Shown: piece after piece, positions 6,400-7,865 of the stretch
Numbering within the stretch: position 1 is the first letter of the stretch
Layout: every line of letters begins with the position of its first letter
Origin: an uncultured Barnesiella sp.
Lineage (GTDB): Bacteria > Bacteroidota > Bacteroidia > Bacteroidales > Barnesiellaceae_A
Reading direction: 5' to 3'
Length of the DNA: 7,865 bases
Assembly (NCBI GenBank): GCA_904502265.1
Contig: CAJGDT010000076.1
Coordinates: forward strand, 1 to 7,865
Notes under the pieces: generated by a model
Database searches by the model: none
Told to the model about the DNA's origin: nothing
What the model saw: the letters and a program-made list of their open reading frames with translations, nothing else
Translations under genes and position numbers: made by a program

Positions 6400-7865
6400 A
6401 TGTTTAAAGGAAAGAATATTGCCCAAAGACTTGGTTTGGGTTTGTGTGTTCTTGCAACCGCCTCATTCTTGAATGGATGTGATGAATCGTACGACCTGAA
6501 CAATTTGGGCGGCGATGTCACATTGTTTGAAAATGGTGTATCGGCTCCGGTTGGCGAGACTGAGAAATTTTTTATTAGTGATTTCATTGGCGAAAATGAT
6601 CTAATTCAAGTTGACAGTGATGGTCGCTATATGATTTCATATAGTGGCAATGCTTCTACATCGTTTAGCTTTCCTGGCATTGAGGTGCCGGCCATGAAAC
6701 CGGAACTCGGAACGGTTTATCTCGATTTCTTTGAGTCATTGAAAACCAATCCGGAGTATAGTGATATAATAACCCTTATAGAAGGCGCTGTAGGTGGCTC
6801 TTTCGATAAATATACCTCTATACCGGAGATTGTAAATCCTGTTACCGGGGAAAAAGTAGCATTGAATGTAAATGAAATTCATGCTGTGATACCTCGAAAA
6901 CTCGAAGACTTTACAATGGATGTAAATGACATTCCCGAAGAGTTGGTGAGTATTTCTAAAATAGAATTGAGTGACGAAGCTGTGGCGGAACTGTCACTTC
7001 ATGCCGAAGGTTTGCCTAAGACAATTACCGAACTTTCGATAGATTTCTATATTCATTCTCCGGTGGAATTACATATAATTCCTGTTGATGAAAGCATCGA
7101 GATTGTAGGTGAAAATTATTTCCACATTTCGCATACATTGCCGTGCATTGATGGCAAGTTGGATGATAAAATTCTTTTCAACCTTGATAGAATCGAGTTT
7201 AAGGAGCCTTTGATGCGCGATGAGGATGGTAAGATTGTTATAAGTGCAGAATTTGACTATGAAGGTCGTATTGATATTAACGAGACATTTGACCTTTCCG
7301 GTTGGACTCCTGTATTGGATATGAATATTGGTTTTAGTGTGCCTCAATTTGCTGTAGAAATGGTATCGGCTGCTATTCAAGCCGAAGTTGAACCTATTTC
7401 ATTCTCGCAAGAGATTACCGGATTACCCGATTTACTTGTTAGTCCTAACAACTGCTTTGACTTAAGCTACCTTACTCTCAATTTGAACATTAATAACACT
7501 ACACCGGCGACGCTTGCTACCGACTTTTCTATCCAATCTATTTTCCAAGATGGATCGGAGAGTGGCACAATAGGTACCGAAAATGCTCTCATTGTTGAGG
7601 CTAATAAGGAGCAACAAATTATTATCTCAAACGAGGAAAAGTATGCCGGACAACCCGGATATATACCTAACCTCAATGAGATTATGTATAAGATACCTCG
7701 TTTGTTGAGCCTGAAGGCTGCTCCTTCTATACCTTTGACCAACATCGACTTGCATTTGAATCGTGATTATAATGTTGGAGTAAACTATTCGCTTCAAGTG
7801 CCGGTCATCTTTGGCGAAGATCTCCACCTGTCTGTATCGGGTGATTTTGGCGACCTTGGTGTCGA
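6400..7865 (+). CDS. Predicted surface lipoprotein of unrecognised family, 3' end outside window
   Basis: An ATG at 6400 opens a frame of 488 codons that runs off the right edge without a stop. Residues 1-27 form a lipoprotein signal peptide: a basic start with K3, K5 and R10, a hydrophobic core at 11-23, and the lipobox LNGC with the acylated cysteine at C27. The mature N-terminus begins C-D-E-S-Y-D; acidic residues just after the cysteine resemble the export signal that sends Bacteroidetes lipoproteins to the cell surface. The rest is acidic, rich in alternating hydrophobic and polar residues, and looks all-beta, with no enzyme motif I recognise. The stretch YLTLNLNINNTTPATLATDF at 357-376 recalls the N-P-T-rich strands of LEA14/WHy-type beta-sandwich domains, and VPVIFGEDLHLSVSG at 467-481 may begin another. 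No SusC/SusD features are seen. The start is supported by the signal peptide and by the promoter elements about 100 nt upstream. Surface location is inferred and the function is unknown. Confidence 0.85.
   Translation, partial: MFKGKNIAQRLGLGLCVLATASFLNGCDESYDLNNLGGDVTLFENGVSAPVGETEKFFISDFIGENDLIQVDSDGRYMISYSGNASTSFSFPGIEVPAMKPELGTVYLDFFESLKTNPEYSDIITLIEGAVGGSFDKYTSIPEIVNPVTGEKVALNVNEIHAVIPRKLEDFTMDVNDIPEELVSISKIELSDEAVAELSLHAEGLPKTITELSIDFYIHSPVELHIIPVDESIEIVGENYFHISHTLPCIDGKLDDKILFNLDRIEFKEPLMRDEDGKIVISAEFDYEGRIDINETFDLSGWTPVLDMNIGFSVPQFAVEMVSAAIQAEVEPISFSQEITGLPDLLVSPNNCFDLSYLTLNLNINNTTPATLATDFSIQSIFQDGSESGTIGTENALIVEANKEQQIIISNEEKYAGQPGYIPNLNEIMYKIPRLLSLKAAPSIPLTNIDLHLNRDYNVGVNYSLQVPVIFGEDLHLSVSGDFGDLGV

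Noticed and set aside
7069..7745. Several - strand frames of 90-103 codons beneath the lipoprotein.
   Set aside because: The + strand frame is continuous from a signal peptide for at least 488 codons. The antisense frames have no supporting features.

Overview
The window looks like chromosomal DNA from a member of the Bacteroidales. It shows moderate GC content, A-rich leaders without Shine-Dalgarno sequences, and promoter elements of the Bacteroidetes form (TAnnTTTG at about -7). It also has a Bacteroidetes-type alpha-2-macroglobulin C-terminus and a lipoprotein whose cysteine is followed by acidic residues. I cannot name the genus from this sequence alone.

Layout, left to right. (1) At 1-968 on the + strand lies the 3' end of a large alpha-2-macroglobulin-family gene. 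(2) At 987-1029 a long hairpin sits between two converging genes and probably terminates both. (3) At 1049-5769 a five-gene operon runs on the - strand. In transcription order it holds a WecA/MraY-type polyprenyl-phosphate sugar-1-phosphate transferase, rfbA, rfbC, rfbD and rfbB. Spacers are 15, 3 and 3 nt, then a 4-nt overlap. (4) At 5770-6399 is a 630-nt divergent intergenic region. It carries a good promoter for the operon, two -7-like elements and a palindrome in front of the rightward gene, and a block at about 6090-6260 with a long-range inverted repeat that no gene explains. (5) From 6400 to the right edge on the + strand is an open reading frame of at least 488 codons, the N-terminal part of a predicted surface lipoprotein of unrecognised family.

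The four rfb/rml enzymes form the complete pathway from glucose-1-phosphate and dTTP to dTDP-L-rhamnose. The membrane transferase upstream would start a lipid-linked glycan on undecaprenyl phosphate. The operon therefore makes an activated sugar and probably a lipid-linked first sugar for a surface polysaccharide or glycoprotein glycan. No glycosyltransferase, flippase or polymerase gene is present in the window, so rhamnose must be added by enzymes encoded elsewhere. I see no CRISPR array, tRNA, rRNA, insertion sequence or phage gene. The parts least explained are the lipoprotein and the structured block in the divergent intergenic region.
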